In this document: positions 4,551-5,216 of the stretch, in pieces
How the letters are laid out: every line of letters starts with the position of its first letter
Numbering within the stretch: the first letter of the stretch is position 1
Origin: Planctomycetaceae bacterium UBA4655
GTDB taxonomy: Bacteria > Planctomycetota > Planctomycetia > Pirellulales > UBA1268
Assembly (NCBI GenBank): GCA_002405515.1
Contig: DHLZ01000117.1
Coordinates: forward strand, 7,068 to 12,283
Reading direction: 5' to 3'
Length of the DNA stretch: 5,216 bases
Notes under the pieces: model-generated
The model's database searches: none
The model's input: only the letters and a program-made list of their open reading frames with translations
What the model was told of the DNA's origin: nothing
Made by a program: the position numbers and the translations under genes

Positions 4551-5216
4551 GTGTCACGCCACCGGTCACTGCGGAGCGGTCGCTCCACCATCGCTGCATG
4601 CACTGCGACGGCCCTCTGTCTGGCCGCCTGCCGGATCGCGGGAGCAGAGGATCCCGCGCCGAGAACGCTCATGCGGCTGCCCCGGTGGATCGAAACGCTC
4701 GGAGAGCCATCCGAGCCGCGACGCACCGCGATCCCGGCGGGCCCCCGGCCGATTGCCTCCGCGCCGGGCACCCACTCCGAACCGCAGACCGTCGCGGAAA
4801 GGCAATCGCCGTCGCTCATCACGCGGGAAGCGGCGGCCGAACTCGGCATGCCGACCGACGCGGCCGCCGCGACGGCGGGCAGGCCGGGCCTGACCCTCCT
4901 GCGATCCCGCGCCCCGACCGCCGTCGATGGCTACGCCACCCCCGTCGCCGGCTGGGGTGATCTCGCCGGCGAGGATGAAACCGCCGCGAACGTCGGCGAC
5001 TCCGCCGCCGAATCGCTCGCCGACGCGACCACGGGTGCCGCGACTCCGGCGCCGGATCGCGGCCGGCTCGGCCCGGAGGCGAGCGTGCTCCGCCGCGAGC
5101 CGATGGCCCGGACTGCGGCATCGCCGAAGCCGATCACCCCGCCGTCTCCCCCCCTGCCGAAGCGTTCACCCAGACCTGCCGACACCGTCTCGGCCGCCAC
5201 GACCGCCGCCGCCGCC
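4551..5216 (+). CDS. Exported Ala/Pro-rich protein, N-terminal part (runs off right edge)
   Basis: A GTG-started frame is open for 222 codons to the window end, so the C-terminus is missing. Residues 1-12 are Arg/Ser-rich, and 13-27 are hydrophobic and end LAAC (L24-C27), which fits a lipobox with Cys27 as the lipidated residue. AGA at 30-32 followed by ED is an alternative signal-peptidase I site. The protein should therefore be exported or membrane-anchored. The rest is low-complexity: Ala, Pro, Thr and Arg dominate, with a Pro-rich segment at about 192-209 and an Ala run at 219-222. No domain is recognised in this part. The AAGGAG at 4537-4542 and the signal peptide are the main evidence that this frame, rather than its overlapping rivals, is real. 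A folded domain, if any, must lie beyond the window. Confidence 0.7.
   Translation, partial: MSRHRSLRSGRSTIAACTATALCLAACRIAGAEDPAPRTLMRLPRWIETLGEPSEPRRTAIPAGPRPIASAPGTHSEPQTVAERQSPSLITREAAAELGMPTDAAAATAGRPGLTLLRSRAPTAVDGYATPVAGWGDLAGEDETAANVGDSAAESLADATTGAATPAPDRGRLGPEASVLRREPMARTAASPKPITPPSPPLPKRSPRPADTVSAATTAAAA

Noticed and set aside
4454..4960. Plus-strand frame overlapping the start of the exported protein
   Set aside because: It lacks a ribosome binding site and signal peptide. The GTG-4551 frame has both and stays open to the edge.

Overview
The window is GC-rich DNA with tightly packed genes on both strands. It most likely comes from a planctomycete (PVC superphylum). The main clue is a small basic protein at 2714-2971 that matches, from memory, the PVC signature-protein family (TIGR04137-like). 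A stand-alone eukaryote-like protein kinase and the scarcity of Shine-Dalgarno sites fit this. The assignment is inference; no search was run.

Layout. 1-230 has no convincing gene; it holds an imperfect direct repeat, a G-rich tract and a hairpin. 231-716 (-) is tadA, the tRNA-wobble adenosine deaminase. Divergent from it, 819-1424 (+) encodes a four-helix membrane protein that is loosely CopD/DUF2269-like. It is followed on the same strand by a 56-residue coiled-coil protein (1472-1642), a strong hairpin, and a cytosolic Ser/Thr kinase-like protein (1701-2579). After another GC-rich hairpin and a plausible promoter comes the small basic protein (2714-2971). It converges, with a 10-bp gap, on an oxygen-dependent protoporphyrinogen oxidase gene (2982-4415, -). 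The divergent gap 4416-4550 contains a nested hairpin and short repeats. From 4551 a GTG-started exported Ala/Pro-rich protein runs off the right edge without a stop.

The window is mainly a housekeeping neighbourhood: translation fidelity (TadA), heme biosynthesis (PPOX) and a probable RNA- or ribosome-linked PVC protein, with lineage-specific genes between them. The membrane protein, coiled-coil protein and kinase are co-oriented and may form a small transcription unit, but nothing in the sequence proves a shared function. I see no CRISPR array, transposon, tRNA, rRNA or defence system. The points most worth following are the kinase's unusual active-site details, apparent leaderless promoters on both minus-strand genes, the nested hairpin at 4459-4501 and the unfinished exported protein at the right edge.
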